A stretch of 64,000 nt of DNA, taken from the NCBI GenBank assembly GCA_902796965.1, contig CADBRA010000015.1:1-64000 (forward strand), read 5' to 3'. The stretch is from an uncultured Eubacteriales bacterium (GTDB taxonomy: Bacteria; Bacillota; Clostridia; Peptostreptococcales; Anaerovoracaceae). This document shows, piece by piece, positions 46,003 through 54,173 of this stretch (positions within the stretch are counted from its first letter, which is position 1; each line of letters begins with the position of its first letter). The translations under genes were made by a program, and so were the position numbers. The notes under the pieces are model-generated. The model made no database searches, was not told the DNA's origin, and saw only the letters and a list, made by a program, of their open reading frames with translations.

Positions 46003-46206
46003 AAAAATAAAAAGGTAAGTGGCTTCTATAAGGTGCTGCACACCTTAATTTAAGAAGTTTGATATTTAAATTTCCGCCTATCGCAGGTCATTCTTATATG
46101 AGCATCCACTTTGCCTCTTTCATATAGAGTATTAAAGCTCACAGCGTTACTTGTCGCCATTCATTCCGCGGGCTAAAGGCCATGTATCTTATGGCTGATT
46201 TTATAA
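46003..46206 (+). repeat. Approximately 200-nt dispersed element, copy C
   Basis: It aligns with copies A and B. Conserved blocks are GGTAAGTGGCTTCTATAAGG, TTAAGAAGTTTGATATTTAAA, GCAGGTCATTCTTATATGAG and the right end GGCTGATTTTATAAAA. The small hairpin near the left end has changed sequence but still pairs (TAAGGTG/CACCTTA on the minus strand). It lies directly 3' of the PHP gene, ahead of the terminator at 45893. Confidence 0.6.
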
Positions 46207-46210
46207 AATA

Positions 46211-47113
46211 TCACAGCAGATTTATGCTGCGCACCTGCCCTCTGTCTATCAGGCGTGAGAGCACGTGCTTCCGTATGTCCGTACCGTCGAGATGATCAGG
46301 CGGCATCATCTTCTCGCCTTCCGTCTTGGCGTGAAAATCGCTGCCAGACGAATACATCAAATTCCAGTCATCAGCAATCTCTTTCAGCTTCTGCTGCTGT
46401 GCCGGTGAATAACGGCCGTAGAAAACTTCCATCGCAGCATCCGCTCCCGCATGCTCTCGAAAAATCTGTATCAGCCTCATCTGCTCTCTCTCGTCAAAAT
46501 TATATGAAAACAGGTGCGCTATCACAGGAATGCCACCAGCTTTTTTCACCGTTTCAACACCATCCGTGAACGGCATGAAATGCATATAGTCTAAAGAATT
46601 TACAAACGCACGGCGTTTGCCATATGTGCCGATATATTCGTCGAACGCTTCATCGACAGTCGCGGTTATGCCCATCTTTACCATGTACTCAGCGATATGA
46701 ATCCGTCCGAGATGTCTGCTCCTCGGATACCTTTTCTTAAATTCCTCATATGACGGTATCTCTATGCCACAGTTTTTGCGGAGCTTCTCCCCAATTGCTG
46801 TGAAATAGCTGCGTCTGTCAGGCCTGTTGTTTTTCACGGCCGGACGCAACAGTTCATCTCTGAATCCGAGTCCTATGACATGAACCTCTCTTGTGCCGCC
46901 GTCAGAACGCACATAATGGGTTGAAATTTCTATGCCATTTACAATCTGGATCTGCGTTCTGTAACACTCTCTGAGTTCGCCCGTGTAATCATTGACACAG
47001 TTGTGATCTGTGAGCGCAGCGACCTTTATACCCGACGCCACAGCCTTTCTTATCACCTGATCCGGCTGCATGAGTCCGTCAGAAAATGTCGAATGCAAAT
47101 GAAAATCTACCAT
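46211..47113 (-). CDS. PHP domain phosphoesterase
   Basis: 300 residues. Metal-binding motifs of the polymerase-and-histidinol-phosphatase fold: VDFHLHSTFSDG, ALTDHNCVNDY, GIEISTHYV, VHVIGLGF, GGIPVIAHLFSYN and SSGSDFHAKTEG. Stand-alone proteins of this size hydrolyse phosphate esters such as nucleoside 3',5'-bisphosphates or AMP-type substrates; which one cannot be told. A GTG three codons earlier overlaps the GCGGAG ribosome site, so the ATG at 47113 is the start. It is isolated between intergenic regions. Confidence 0.93.
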   Translation of the reverse strand: MVDFHLHSTFSDGLMQPDQVIRKAVASGIKVAALTDHNCVNDYTGELRECYRTQIQIVNGIEISTHYVRSDGGTREVHVIGLGFRDELLRPAVKNNRPDRRSYFTAIGEKLRKNCGIEIPSYEEFKKRYPRSRHLGRIHIAEYMVKMGITATVDEAFDEYIGTYGKRRAFVNSLDYMHFMPFTDGVETVKKAGGIPVIAHLFSYNFDEREQMRLIQIFREHAGADAAMEVFYGRYSPAQQQKLKEIADDWNLMYSSGSDFHAKTEGEKMMPPDHLDGTDIRKHVLSRLIDRGQVRSINLL

Positions 47114-47259
47114 ATTGAACACTCCGCTCTATCTATCATCAAATCATATCTTCAGTTGATATTATAACGGCATGTGTTTCGTGATTCCACCGCGATAAGC
47201 AAATAAACCTTTTAAAAGCAAATAATTCAGACTCATAGAATTCATGAATTCTCTCCCCT

Positions 47260-47278
47260 GCGTCAGCTCCGCTGACAG
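47260..47278 (+). repeat. REP-like palindrome, copy 7
   Basis: Reads GCGTCAGC-TCC-GCTGACAG, perfect arms. The flank CGGCCGGACT resembles that of copy 6. Confidence 0.7.
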
Positions 47279-47450
47279 AGCGGCCGGACTCCCTGGCTCA
47301 GCCGGCCGGCCGAAATTAAAGATACCAGCGTATCACTTCCCTGCGCACGCCCGGCCGCGCTCCATCTGCCTGCTCTGATGCCTGCAGAACGGGATTAACT
47401 GTCAGAGCATCATAGAGTACTCCCGGCCTCTACATTTTCCCGGAAGTTAG

Positions 47451-47468
47451 TGTCCGCGGAGCGGACGT
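47451..47468 (-). repeat. REP-like palindrome, copy 8
   Basis: Reads GTCCGC-GGA-GCGGACGT, perfect arms of the C/G variant. It is 175 bases from copy 7 in the opposite orientation. Confidence 0.7.
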
Positions 47469-47893
47469 AATTCTTGTGGCAGTTCTTTATGCAAAGCCTG
47501 AAGCTGTAAGCTGCAGCAATCCGTTCAGGCACGCTGCAGCCGGGGCCGGCTCAAATACAGCTTTTCTCCGCCCTCTCCGAAAATGTCGCCGTATAGATCT
47601 CTGCAGCGCTGTCAGGCCCTGACAACATATATGCGCCATGAGTCATATGCCGCTGCGTGAACATGTAAAAACCGTCTTTCATATACACGTGGCCTTTATT
47701 ACGAACAGAATTACAGAAGAAACCGCTTTATCAGGAAGTATCCGGCGATTTTTACAATCAGATGATTATTCATCGTTCAAAAAACGCAGAACTGCTTTAA
47801 GCGCAGGCTGAGATAAAAGCTCCTTTAAGCGTCAGAAATTTGCGATTCTGAAGTTTTGAATGTCATCGGCAATTGTACAGAAAAAAATATTTC

Positions 47894-47936
47894 TGTTGTT
47901 TAAACAACATACACGAACGATGGCTTTGATTAATAT
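47894..47936 (+). promoter_or_regulatory. Crp/Fnr-like palindrome and -10 box of the DUF438 gene
   Basis: TGTTGTTTAAACAACA (47894-47909) is a perfect 16-base palindrome followed by TACAC. TAATAT (47931-47936) starts 22 bases after the inner palindrome ends at 47908. The palindrome centre is then about 41.5 bases before the likely start site, the class II activator position. Confidence 0.65.
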
Positions 47937-47963
47937 TAGACGGAGATAAAGGAGATTACGACA

Positions 47964-49493
47964 ATGAATAAAAAAATCGATTTAAATAAATCCGTATTTG
48001 AACTTTCGCAGGAATATCCCGAACTGATCGAAATAATGGCAGGGCTTGGTTTTACAGAGATAAAAAAGAAACCCGTGCTTCATTCTGTCGGCAAGATCAT
48101 GACAATTCCAAAAGGCGCAAAGATGAAAAACATCTCCATAACAGATGTAGTTGCCACTCTTATGAATAACGGTTTTGAGATCACCGGCAAAATGCCGGAA
48201 ACATCAGAAACGTCGCAGGTTAAAAAAGAAGACGCGGCTGCTCCCGTAAAATCTGATCCCGAAAACCGCACTGAAAAGCTGAAAACTTATCTTAAGAGAC
48301 TTGGCGAAGGAGAAGATCTCGAGACGGTCAGAGCAGACTTTGTCCGTGAATTCAGCGATGTAGAAGCATACGAGATCATGCAGGCCGAGCAGGAGCTGCT
48401 TAAAGAGGGTATGCCTCTTTCTGAAGTACAGAGGTTATGCGACATCCACTCGGCTCTGTTCCACGGCTCGACAACAGAGGAAAAAATCGCGAATGCAGAA
48501 AAAGAGGCTGAAGCCTCTATGTTAAGGGCAAAAGCCCGGGAAGAACTTGCGAAGAGAGAATCTTTTCCAAAAAAAGACTACAGCGATAAAAATGCACGTG
48601 CTGCAGCAATGGAAGCGATTACAGGTCATCCGCTTTTCACTTTTACGAGAGAAAATAATGCTCTTTCCGATTTTATCAAGGAATTCAGAAAAACAGGAGA
48701 CACATCTCTTATTCCTGAAATCCGCCAGCTTTCGATCCATTATGCAAAGAAAGGTGATCTGCTCTATCCTTTACTCAAGGTAAGATATGGCATTTCCGGT
48801 CCGGCTGACGTAATGTGGACTGCAGATGATGAAATACGTGATGAATTTGCTGCGCTTGCGCATGAGGATGATCACGGAAATGAATGGAATGCCCGGCTTG
48901 ACACTGTACTCACACGTGCCGAAGAAATGATTTACAAAGAGCAGAACATACTTTTTCCTATCTGCGCAGTAAATTTCACACAGGAGGAGTGGTCCGGCAT
49001 TTACCGGGATTCAAAAGATTACGACATCTGCTTCGGCGTCATAAACGAAACATGGGCTGACGCTGAAACCCGCCCATCCGATGGAATAACTGCCCCGGGC
49101 AGCGATATTACCATGCCTGGCGGTCATCTGACCCCTGAGCAGCTTACCGCGCTTCTGAATACGATTCCTATGGAGATAACCTTTGTCGATGCAGATAATA
49201 TCAACAGATTCTTCAACGAAGGTCCAAAGGTATTCAAACGTCCCGGCATGGCAATCGACCGCGAAGTATTTTCATGCCACCCTCCTAAAATCGAACCGAT
49301 GGTCAGACAGATCATAGACGATTTCAGGAATAACCGCCGGGACTTTGTCCCTGTCTGGATGGAAAAGGGCGGACACACCATGCTTGTCAAGTACATGGCT
49401 GTGCGTGACAAATCCGGCAAATATATCGGAACTGTCGAACTCGTTCAGGACATGGAGTTCGCAAAAGAACATTTTCTCGGCAACCTGTCATAA
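47964..49493 (+). CDS. DUF1858-DUF438-hemerythrin-PAS protein
   Basis: 509 residues with an AAAGGAG site. Domains in order: DUF1858 (about 5-65; VFELSQEYPELIEIMAGLGF), a charged linker, DUF438 (about 100-175; LKTYLKRLGEGEDLETVRAD), a hemerythrin-like four-helix bundle (about 215-345; GHPLFTFTRENNALSDF, IHYAKKGDLLYPLL, MWTADDEIRDEF) and a C-terminal PAS domain (about 385-505; ITFVDADNINRFFNEG). Such proteins are linked to handling of NO, oxygen or Fe-S cluster damage in anaerobes. In the HYxKKEN motif usual for this family the Glu is replaced by Gly, which may alter the diiron site. It leads a cluster with a DUF1858 protein, an unknown protein and a cupin. Confidence 0.92.
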   Translation: MNKKIDLNKSVFELSQEYPELIEIMAGLGFTEIKKKPVLHSVGKIMTIPKGAKMKNISITDVVATLMNNGFEITGKMPETSETSQVKKEDAAAPVKSDPENRTEKLKTYLKRLGEGEDLETVRADFVREFSDVEAYEIMQAEQELLKEGMPLSEVQRLCDIHSALFHGSTTEEKIANAEKEAEASMLRAKAREELAKRESFPKKDYSDKNARAAAMEAITGHPLFTFTRENNALSDFIKEFRKTGDTSLIPEIRQLSIHYAKKGDLLYPLLKVRYGISGPADVMWTADDEIRDEFAALAHEDDHGNEWNARLDTVLTRAEEMIYKEQNILFPICAVNFTQEEWSGIYRDSKDYDICFGVINETWADAETRPSDGITAPGSDITMPGGHLTPEQLTALLNTIPMEITFVDADNINRFFNEGPKVFKRPGMAIDREVFSCHPPKIEPMVRQIIDDFRNNRRDFVPVWMEKGGHTMLVKYMAVRDKSGKYIGTVELVQDMEFAKEHFLGNLS

Positions 49494-49591
49494 AAAGAAC
49501 GGGCATGCGCATCTGCTTTCTCTACTTTTATTTCAGATGAAATCGAAATGCTTTTTTCATCAGGAAATTTATAAAATAAAATTTCGATTAC

Positions 49592-49633
49592 GTTGCATAA
49601 GCAACATACACACTGCTGTTATTACATTATCAT
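49592..49633 (+). promoter_or_regulatory. Crp/Fnr-like palindrome and -10 box of the DUF1858 operon
   Basis: GTTGC-ATAA-GCAAC (49592-49605) followed by ATACAC, the same as upstream of the DUF438 gene. TATCAT (49628-49633) again starts exactly 22 bases after the palindrome. The shared spacing and flank argue for one regulator acting on both promoters. Confidence 0.6.
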
Positions 49634-49667
49634 CAGTTATGGAAATCAGAAAACAGGAGGATAACTC

Positions 49668-49883
49668 ATGGAAAACACATATGTAAATGAAAAAAACCTT
49701 ATCGGTGAAATCGTAAACCAGTACCCTGAAACAGCAGAAGTTCTGTTCGGTATCGGCATGCATTGCCTCGGCTGCCCGGCCTCTCAGGCCGAAAGCCTTG
49801 AAGATGCATGCGCTGTTCATGGTGTCTCATCAGACACAGTCGTAAAAGCTATCAATGATGTGATTGCGGAAAACAGAAAGTGA
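49668..49883 (+). CDS. DUF1858 domain protein (ScdA N-terminal-like)
   Basis: 71 residues, a single DUF1858 domain: LIGEIVNQYPETAEVLFGIG, then MHCLGCPASQAESLEDACAV. The C-x2-C pair is the conserved motif of this family, also found at the N-terminus of ScdA/RIC iron-sulfur repair proteins and beside hybrid cluster proteins. It could carry a redox cysteine pair or a metal. An AGGAGG site precedes the ATG. It is first in an operon with the next two genes (gaps of 7 and 4 bases) and has its own predicted Crp/Fnr-type promoter. Confidence 0.93.
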   Translation: MENTYVNEKNLIGEIVNQYPETAEVLFGIGMHCLGCPASQAESLEDACAVHGVSSDTVVKAINDVIAENRK

Positions 49884-49890
49884 GTGTATC

Positions 49891-50472
49891 ATGAGCGCAT
49901 TTTTAGGACCTGTACATTTCTGGCTGTACGACAAAATCGGCAGACAGGAGGAACTTACAAAAGCAGTTGCTTTATATGCAAGTGAAAATGGCTGGATAGC
50001 TGATCAGAATGACTATATTAAAGATCTGCCTGCGCTGGAAGGCGTCATTGACACCGGCAATATACACGGATGGCTTCAGAATCAGATCCATGATGCCGAG
50101 ACGCGTTACGCAGACCTCATATGCAGCATCACTGACGGACACAGCGAGCGCATGGATGAAATTCAGGATGTCGCAGCAGGTTTCGGAAGATCAAACGGCT
50201 GCTCATCCGCCGAATCTCCGGCCGATGTATACCGGGCATTTGAAGATTTCTTTGTGAACGGTATGCCATGTGACAGAGTAAATGTTGTCGGATCAGAGGA
50301 TGACAGCGAAGTGTCTTGGGAAATGACTCAGGACATACACGCACAGTACTGGAACGGTGACGCATCACGTTATTATACGATACGCAGCAGTGTAATGAAC
50401 GGTATGCTGGACAAAACTCCGTTTATACTCCTTTCGCCGGATTATGCGCACTATACCATCAGGAAAAAATAG
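49891..50472 (+). CDS. Protein of unknown function in the DUF1858/DUF438 cluster
   Basis: 193 residues, not recognised. The ATG at 49891 lies 7 bases after the DUF1858 stop with only a weak GTGAG site, consistent with translational coupling. It begins SAFLGPVHFWLYDKIGRQEE, a pattern with conserved-looking His and Trp. Further histidines occur in IHGWLQNQIHDAETRY and ITDGHSERMDEI, and a cysteine in NGMPCDRVNVVG. It appears helical in the first half. There is no signal peptide or membrane segment. The spaced H and acidic residues would suit a metal-binding helical bundle, but that is a guess from composition and context. Confidence 0.85.
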   Translation: MSAFLGPVHFWLYDKIGRQEELTKAVALYASENGWIADQNDYIKDLPALEGVIDTGNIHGWLQNQIHDAETRYADLICSITDGHSERMDEIQDVAAGFGRSNGCSSAESPADVYRAFEDFFVNGMPCDRVNVVGSEDDSEVSWEMTQDIHAQYWNGDASRYYTIRSSVMNGMLDKTPFILLSPDYAHYTIRKK

Positions 50473-50476
50473 GCTT

Positions 50477-51127
50477 ATGAACGAAAAAGCAGGCGAAGTT
50501 TTCTCCATAGGAAAAGACAATGCCCCGATTCCGGGATGTACAATATCAAAAAAAGTATCCGGCGGCAAGAACAGCATCATGTACTTTTCTCTGGCAGAGA
50601 ACACAGATATAAGCGCGGAAATATATCCTTACAGCAAATTTATTATCACTGCGGACGGAGACGTTACGGTTTACGGAGACAGCTTCAGACATCAGCTTTC
50701 AGCAGGGGACTGCATACTGACTCCGACAGACATTCCTATCGGCATCAGAACATCAAAAGGTGCTGTCTATACGGAAATATGCATGAGGAGGGATGATATC
50801 ATGAATGACGCTGTAAAAGCAGGCACGATTTTCAGGCTGGCGGATCTTGTTCCGTATCAGGACGGCAAAATCGTAAATATGGACGTCATGCATAATGAAC
50901 ACATGAAGTTTGTCGTGATGGCCTTTGATGAGGGCACCGGACTTGCTGAACATGCTGCGCCAGGCGAAGCACTGATTTTCGCTCTCGACGGTGATGGCAT
51001 AATCGGATATGAAAGAAAAGAGCATCCTGTCAAAGCCGGTGAAAATTTCCACTTCGCAAAAGGAGGCCTTCACTACGTAAAAGCTGTGTCCAGATTTAAA
51101 ATGGCACTTCTACTAACGCTGGAATAA
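50477..51127 (+). CDS. Bicupin protein
   Basis: 216 residues in two cupin halves: residues about 25-105 (YSKFIITADGDVTVYGDSFR, LSAGDCILTPTDIPIGI) and about 120-216 (MAFDEGTGLAEHAAPGEALI, HPVKAGENFHFAKGGLHYVK). The second half keeps histidines and a glutamate in the positions of the cupin metal site; the first half lacks them. The start codon lies 4 bases after the stop of the previous gene, so it belongs to the same operon. It ends before a bidirectional terminator. A sensor or ligand-binding role within the NO/oxygen-stress cluster is plausible, but no enzyme activity can be named. Confidence 0.88.
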   Translation: MNEKAGEVFSIGKDNAPIPGCTISKKVSGGKNSIMYFSLAENTDISAEIYPYSKFIITADGDVTVYGDSFRHQLSAGDCILTPTDIPIGIRTSKGAVYTEICMRRDDIMNDAVKAGTIFRLADLVPYQDGKIVNMDVMHNEHMKFVVMAFDEGTGLAEHAAPGEALIFALDGDGIIGYERKEHPVKAGENFHFAKGGLHYVKAVSRFKMALLLTLE

Positions 51128-51192
51128 AAATAAAGTGATCGGATTATTCGGCAGCATATCTCCCGAACGCCCTGATCACTCTAAAATACTCT

Positions 51193-51231
51193 AAAATACC
51201 CGGTGCTTTTTATACAAGCACCGGGTATTTT
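51193..51231. terminator. Bidirectional terminator between cupin operon and tsf
   Basis: A perfect 15-bp stem (51193-51207 with 51217-51231, AAAATACCCGGTGCT) with a 9-base loop. Both strands end in T residues, so it serves the cupin gene and rpsB-tsf. Confidence 0.92.
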
Positions 51232-51264
51232 TTCTGAATTTTGTCACACAAGCCCTGAGCAGAC

Positions 51265-52182
51265 TTATTTACCCTGCATCTGCTTAGCTACTTCTTCAGC
51301 GAAGTTCTCTTCTCTCTTTTCGATTCCTTCGCCTACTTCGTAACGAACCATTCCGATAACCTGAACGTCCTTGCCGAGTTCTTTTGCCGCATTCTTTACA
51401 TATTCAGCGACAGTGATTTCGCCGTCCTTTACAAACTTCTGGTCGAGCAGGCAGACTTCTTTGAGTTCCTTCTTGAGTCTTCCCTTGATCATCTTCTCGA
51501 CGATGTCTGCCGGCTTGCCCTCGTTGAGTGCCTGCTGTCTGAGTATTTCAGTCTCAGATTCTATATAAGCAGCATCTACTTCATCTTCGCTTACATACTT
51601 AGGGCTCATTGAAGCCACCTGCATTGCAACGTCTCTGCCGACAGTGTTTACTTCTTCAGCTGAAGCATCTGTCTTGAGAGTTACTATAACCGCTATAGTG
51701 CCGCCGTTGTGCTTGTAACCGATATTTACAGTGCCCGGTACAGCAATCTTCTGGAATCTGCGGATGCTGAGCTTTTCGCCGATAGTAGCGATTTTTTCAG
51801 TGAGAGCTTCCTGTACAGTGTTGTTGTCATCGAACTTGTCAGCCATGAAAGCATCCATATCAGCCGCGCTGCTTCTGAGAGCAGTTTCAGCTATCTTCTT
51901 GACGAATTCCTGGAAGTCCGGGTTCTTTGCTACGAAATCTGTTTCCGAGTTAACTTCAACGATAGATGCCTCTGAAGCATCAGCACTGAATGCGTAATCA
52001 GCGAGACCCATAGCTGCAATGCGGTCCGCCTTCTTTACTGCCTTTGATTTGCCGTTTTCTCTCAGGACATCGATGGCCTTGTCGATATCGCCGTCCGTCT
52101 CAGTGAGTGCTTTTTTGCAGTCCATCATGCCCGCGCCAGTCTTTTCACGGAGTTCTTTGATTAATGCTGCTGTTACTGCCAT
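51265..52182 (-). CDS. tsf: Elongation factor Ts
   Basis: Nucleotide exchange factor for EF-Tu, 305 residues. The N-terminal UBA-like module is AALIKELREKTGAGMMDCKK with ALTETDGDIDKAIDVLRENG. The core includes VEVNSETDFVAKNPDFQEF, the EF-Tu-contacting TDFV segment, and the C-terminal LLDQKFVKDGEITV. Two ATG codons lie close together; the one at 52182 is better spaced (8 bases) from AAAGGAGG than the one at 52188. It follows rpsB by 35 bases, the standard rpsB-tsf operon. Confidence 0.98.
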   Translation of the reverse strand: MAVTAALIKELREKTGAGMMDCKKALTETDGDIDKAIDVLRENGKSKAVKKADRIAAMGLADYAFSADASEASIVEVNSETDFVAKNPDFQEFVKKIAETALRSSAADMDAFMADKFDDNNTVQEALTEKIATIGEKLSIRRFQKIAVPGTVNIGYKHNGGTIAVIVTLKTDASAEEVNTVGRDVAMQVASMSPKYVSEDEVDAAYIESETEILRQQALNEGKPADIVEKMIKGRLKKELKEVCLLDQKFVKDGEITVAEYVKNAAKELGKDVQVIGMVRYEVGEGIEKREENFAEEVAKQMQGK

Positions 52183-52217
52183 TGCCATTACCTCCTTTGG
52201 GGGATATCTGTATTAAA

Positions 52218-52988
52218 TTATTCTTCTACCTTTGCTGCCTCTGCATCTTCAGCCGTTTCCTGATTCTCAGCCTCTGCATCAGCCTCAGGTTCCTCTGCGA
52301 GAGTTTCGCCCTGCTTTCCTTCTATAACAGCTTCAGCCATCTTGCCTGTAATGAGTCTTACGGCTCTGATAGCATCATCGTTTGCAGGAATAACGTAATC
52401 GACTTCGTCAGGATCGCAGTTTGTATCTACGATGCCCACAACAGGAATTCCAAGTATTCTGGCTTCTTTAACAGCAATCTTTTCCTTCTTAGGGTCAACT
52501 ACGAACATAGCATCAGGCATTCCGCCCATTTCCTTGATGCCGCCAAGGAACTTCTCGAGCTTTTCCTCGAGAGCTCTGAGCTTGAGAACTTCCTTTTTAG
52601 GAAGAGCTTCGAATGTTCCGTCCTCTTCCATAGCCTTTATATCGTTCAGCTTCTTGATTCTCGTAGCGATGGTCTTGTAGTTCGTGAGCATTCCGCCGAG
52701 CCATCTCTCGTTTACATAGTACATTCCGCATCTTTCAGCTTCTTCCTTGATGGCTGCCTGAGCCTGCTTCTTTGTTCCTACAAAGAGAATCTTACCGCCT
52801 TCAGCAGCAGTCTTCATGAGGAATTCATAAGCTTCGTCGATCTTCTTCACTGTTTTCTGAAGGTCGATAATATAGATGCCGTTTCTCTCAGTGAAGATGT
52901 ACGGAGCCATTTTAGGGTTCCATCTTCTCGTCTGATGACCGAAATGAACGCCTGCTTCAAGTAACTGTTTCATTGTAACTACTGACAT
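52218..52988 (-). CDS. rpsB: 30S ribosomal protein S2
   Basis: Late-assembling small-subunit protein, 256 residues. It begins [20 protein letters not shown], with [52 protein letters not shown] and [20 protein letters not shown], all family signatures. The ATG at 52988 has an AGGAGG site; the frame runs on 39 codons upstream as noise. The C-terminal 35 residues are a very acidic Glu/Ala tail, longer than in many homologues. A GC-rich leader of about 120 nt with two hairpins precedes it. Confidence 0.98.
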   Translation of the reverse strand: MSVVTMKQLLEAGVHFGHQTRRWNPKMAPYIFTERNGIYIIDLQKTVKKIDEAYEFLMKTAAEGGKILFVGTKKQAQAAIKEEAERCGMYYVNERWLGGMLTNYKTIATRIKKLNDIKAMEEDGTFEALPKKEVLKLRALEEKLEKFLGGIKEMGGMPDAMFVVDPKKEKIAVKEARILGIPVVGIVDTNCDPDEVDYVIPANDDAIRAVRLITGKMAEAVIEGKQGETLAEEPEADAEAENQETAEDAEAAKVEE

Positions 52989-52999
52989 GATTTTTCCTC

Positions 53000-53110
53000 C
53001 TGGTTTTATACCTCCGTCCCGGTCTGTCCCGCGGGCAGCCCTCCATAAATCAGCGGGCACCGTCCTGCAGGTGCGGGAACGTGTGAAATATGCATGTTTT
53101 TTCACATGCG
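53000..53110 (-). promoter_or_regulatory. GC-rich structured leader of rpsB
   Basis: Between the predicted start and the gene lie two hairpins (GCACC/GGTGC around TGCAGGAC, and a CTGCCCGCGGGACAG-like element). They contrast with the AT-rich flanks. An S2-responsive leader is known in some bacteria; the match is not verified. Confidence 0.3.
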
Positions 53111-53116
53111 GAGAAT

Positions 53117-53145
53117 ATTTTACATCATATTAGCATCCCGCACAA
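53117..53145 (-). promoter_or_regulatory. Probable promoter of rpsB-tsf
   Basis: TTGTGC (53140-53145), 17 bases and TAAAAT (53117-53122) on the minus strand. Four of six and five of six matches to consensus. Confidence 0.5.
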
Positions 53146-53155
53146 GATTTTTTTG

Positions 53156-53872
53156 TTATTTTTGCGCATCCGAACACAGAAAACTGTTTCTGCTGAAATA
53201 ATCTCTGACGGATTTACGGTAAGCTCTGCTCACGGGAATTTTTTCACCTCCGTAAAGTACGAGATCGCTTCCCTCCCAGATTACGACGTGATCGACATTC
53301 ACACTTATGCTGCTGTGGCACCGCAAAAAATTAACGCCGGCAATTTCAGAAAACGAATCCATCTTTTCCGGATAATAATATTCGGCGGAAGCAGTAACAG
53401 CAGTGAGACCGTTTCTGACTTTCTTTACATAATATATATCATCCAAAAGGAGCATCTTCTTATTTCTCCCATCTGAAACCTGTATCCTGGGAAATACGCT
53501 TCTCCCGCAGTTCCACTTCATCATCTCAGCTCTGTATATCATACGCCCGACAGTATCGGCGTCAAACGGAGCAGAAAATGCGAAAAAACTCGGTATTGAA
53601 CACAAATCCAGCGATATATATTTTTTCCCGGTGCATATCGCAATAAGAATCTTAGAATTAATCCTGCAGATTGTCAGAAAGCATTCTCTGTCTTCACCGC
53701 CGGCAGTGTCAGTTATACTGCTTCCGATAACGATAATATCGAAAAGACCCGGTCTCATGCGCACAGCTTCAAGCGCCGCCCTGCTGCTCGCAACATGTGC
53801 GCAGCTAATGCCGTCAGCCAGGAAATGCTCCGGAATCTTGTCACCTTCTCCTCCGACAGTTAATATATTCAC
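53156..53872 (-). CDS. LytTR DNA-binding regulator with pseudo-receiver
   Basis: 238 residues. The C-terminal half (about 135-238) is a LytTR domain: KKMLLLDDIYYVKKVRNGLT, FLRCHSSISVNVDHVVIWEG and KIPVSRAYRKSVRDYFSR. The N-terminal half has the alternating strands of a receiver (FDIIVIGSSITDTAG, KILIAICTG, FFAFSAPFDADTVGRM), but the phosphoacceptor aspartate is not in place. The GTG at 53872 is six bases after GGAGGA, while the ATG at 53890 overlaps that site, so I start at the GTG. It stands alone with no kinase beside it, divergent from nothing obvious. Confidence 0.9.
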   Translation of the reverse strand: MNILTVGGEGDKIPEHFLADGISCAHVASSRAALEAVRMRPGLFDIIVIGSSITDTAGGEDRECFLTICRINSKILIAICTGKKYISLDLCSIPSFFAFSAPFDADTVGRMIYRAEMMKWNCGRSVFPRIQVSDGRNKKMLLLDDIYYVKKVRNGLTAVTASAEYYYPEKMDSFSEIAGVNFLRCHSSISVNVDHVVIWEGSDLVLYGGEKIPVSRAYRKSVRDYFSRNSFLCSDAQK

Positions 53873-54173
53873 AGTAGATCCTCCGAACAAAAAACAAACC
53901 GCAAAAAATAATTGATTTCAAGTGAAACAAATTGTCTCATCAATTATTGATAAAATTATATTATCCCTCTGTTTTTCATTCAATACGGTAACAACAAATA
54001 GCATTGGTGCTTATAAACAATTAATTTTGTGACCATTTTTAATAATCTGGCCCGCATTATGCTGTACAACCTGTGCATGTGAAATAAGACAGTATCAGCC
54101 TGCGTCAGCTCCGCTGACTGGCACGCCGCTGAGCATACCATACACGGACGTGCTCCACGACCGACTCATCAAA
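53873..54173. other. Intergenic with REP-like copy 9
   Basis: AT-rich on the left, where the LytTR regulator promoter should lie. The right part holds the palindrome at 54102. No gene is seen. Confidence 0.4.
54102..54118 (+). repeat. REP-like palindrome, copy 9
   Basis: Reads GCGTCAGC-TCC-GCTGAC with perfect arms. It lies 55 bases past the queC terminator. Confidence 0.7.

Larger units (their letters stand above)
47114..47893. other. Long intergenic region
   Basis: About 780 bases without a convincing gene. It holds REP-like copies 7 and 8. A 43-codon minus-strand frame (47551-47682) has protein-like composition but only a weak ribosome site, and I do not call it. Confidence 0.45.

Noticed and set aside
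47551-47682. 43-codon minus frame (MKDGFYMFTQRHM...)
   Set aside because: The composition is protein-like, but the ribosome site is weak and the length is too short to support without homologues. Worth a search.
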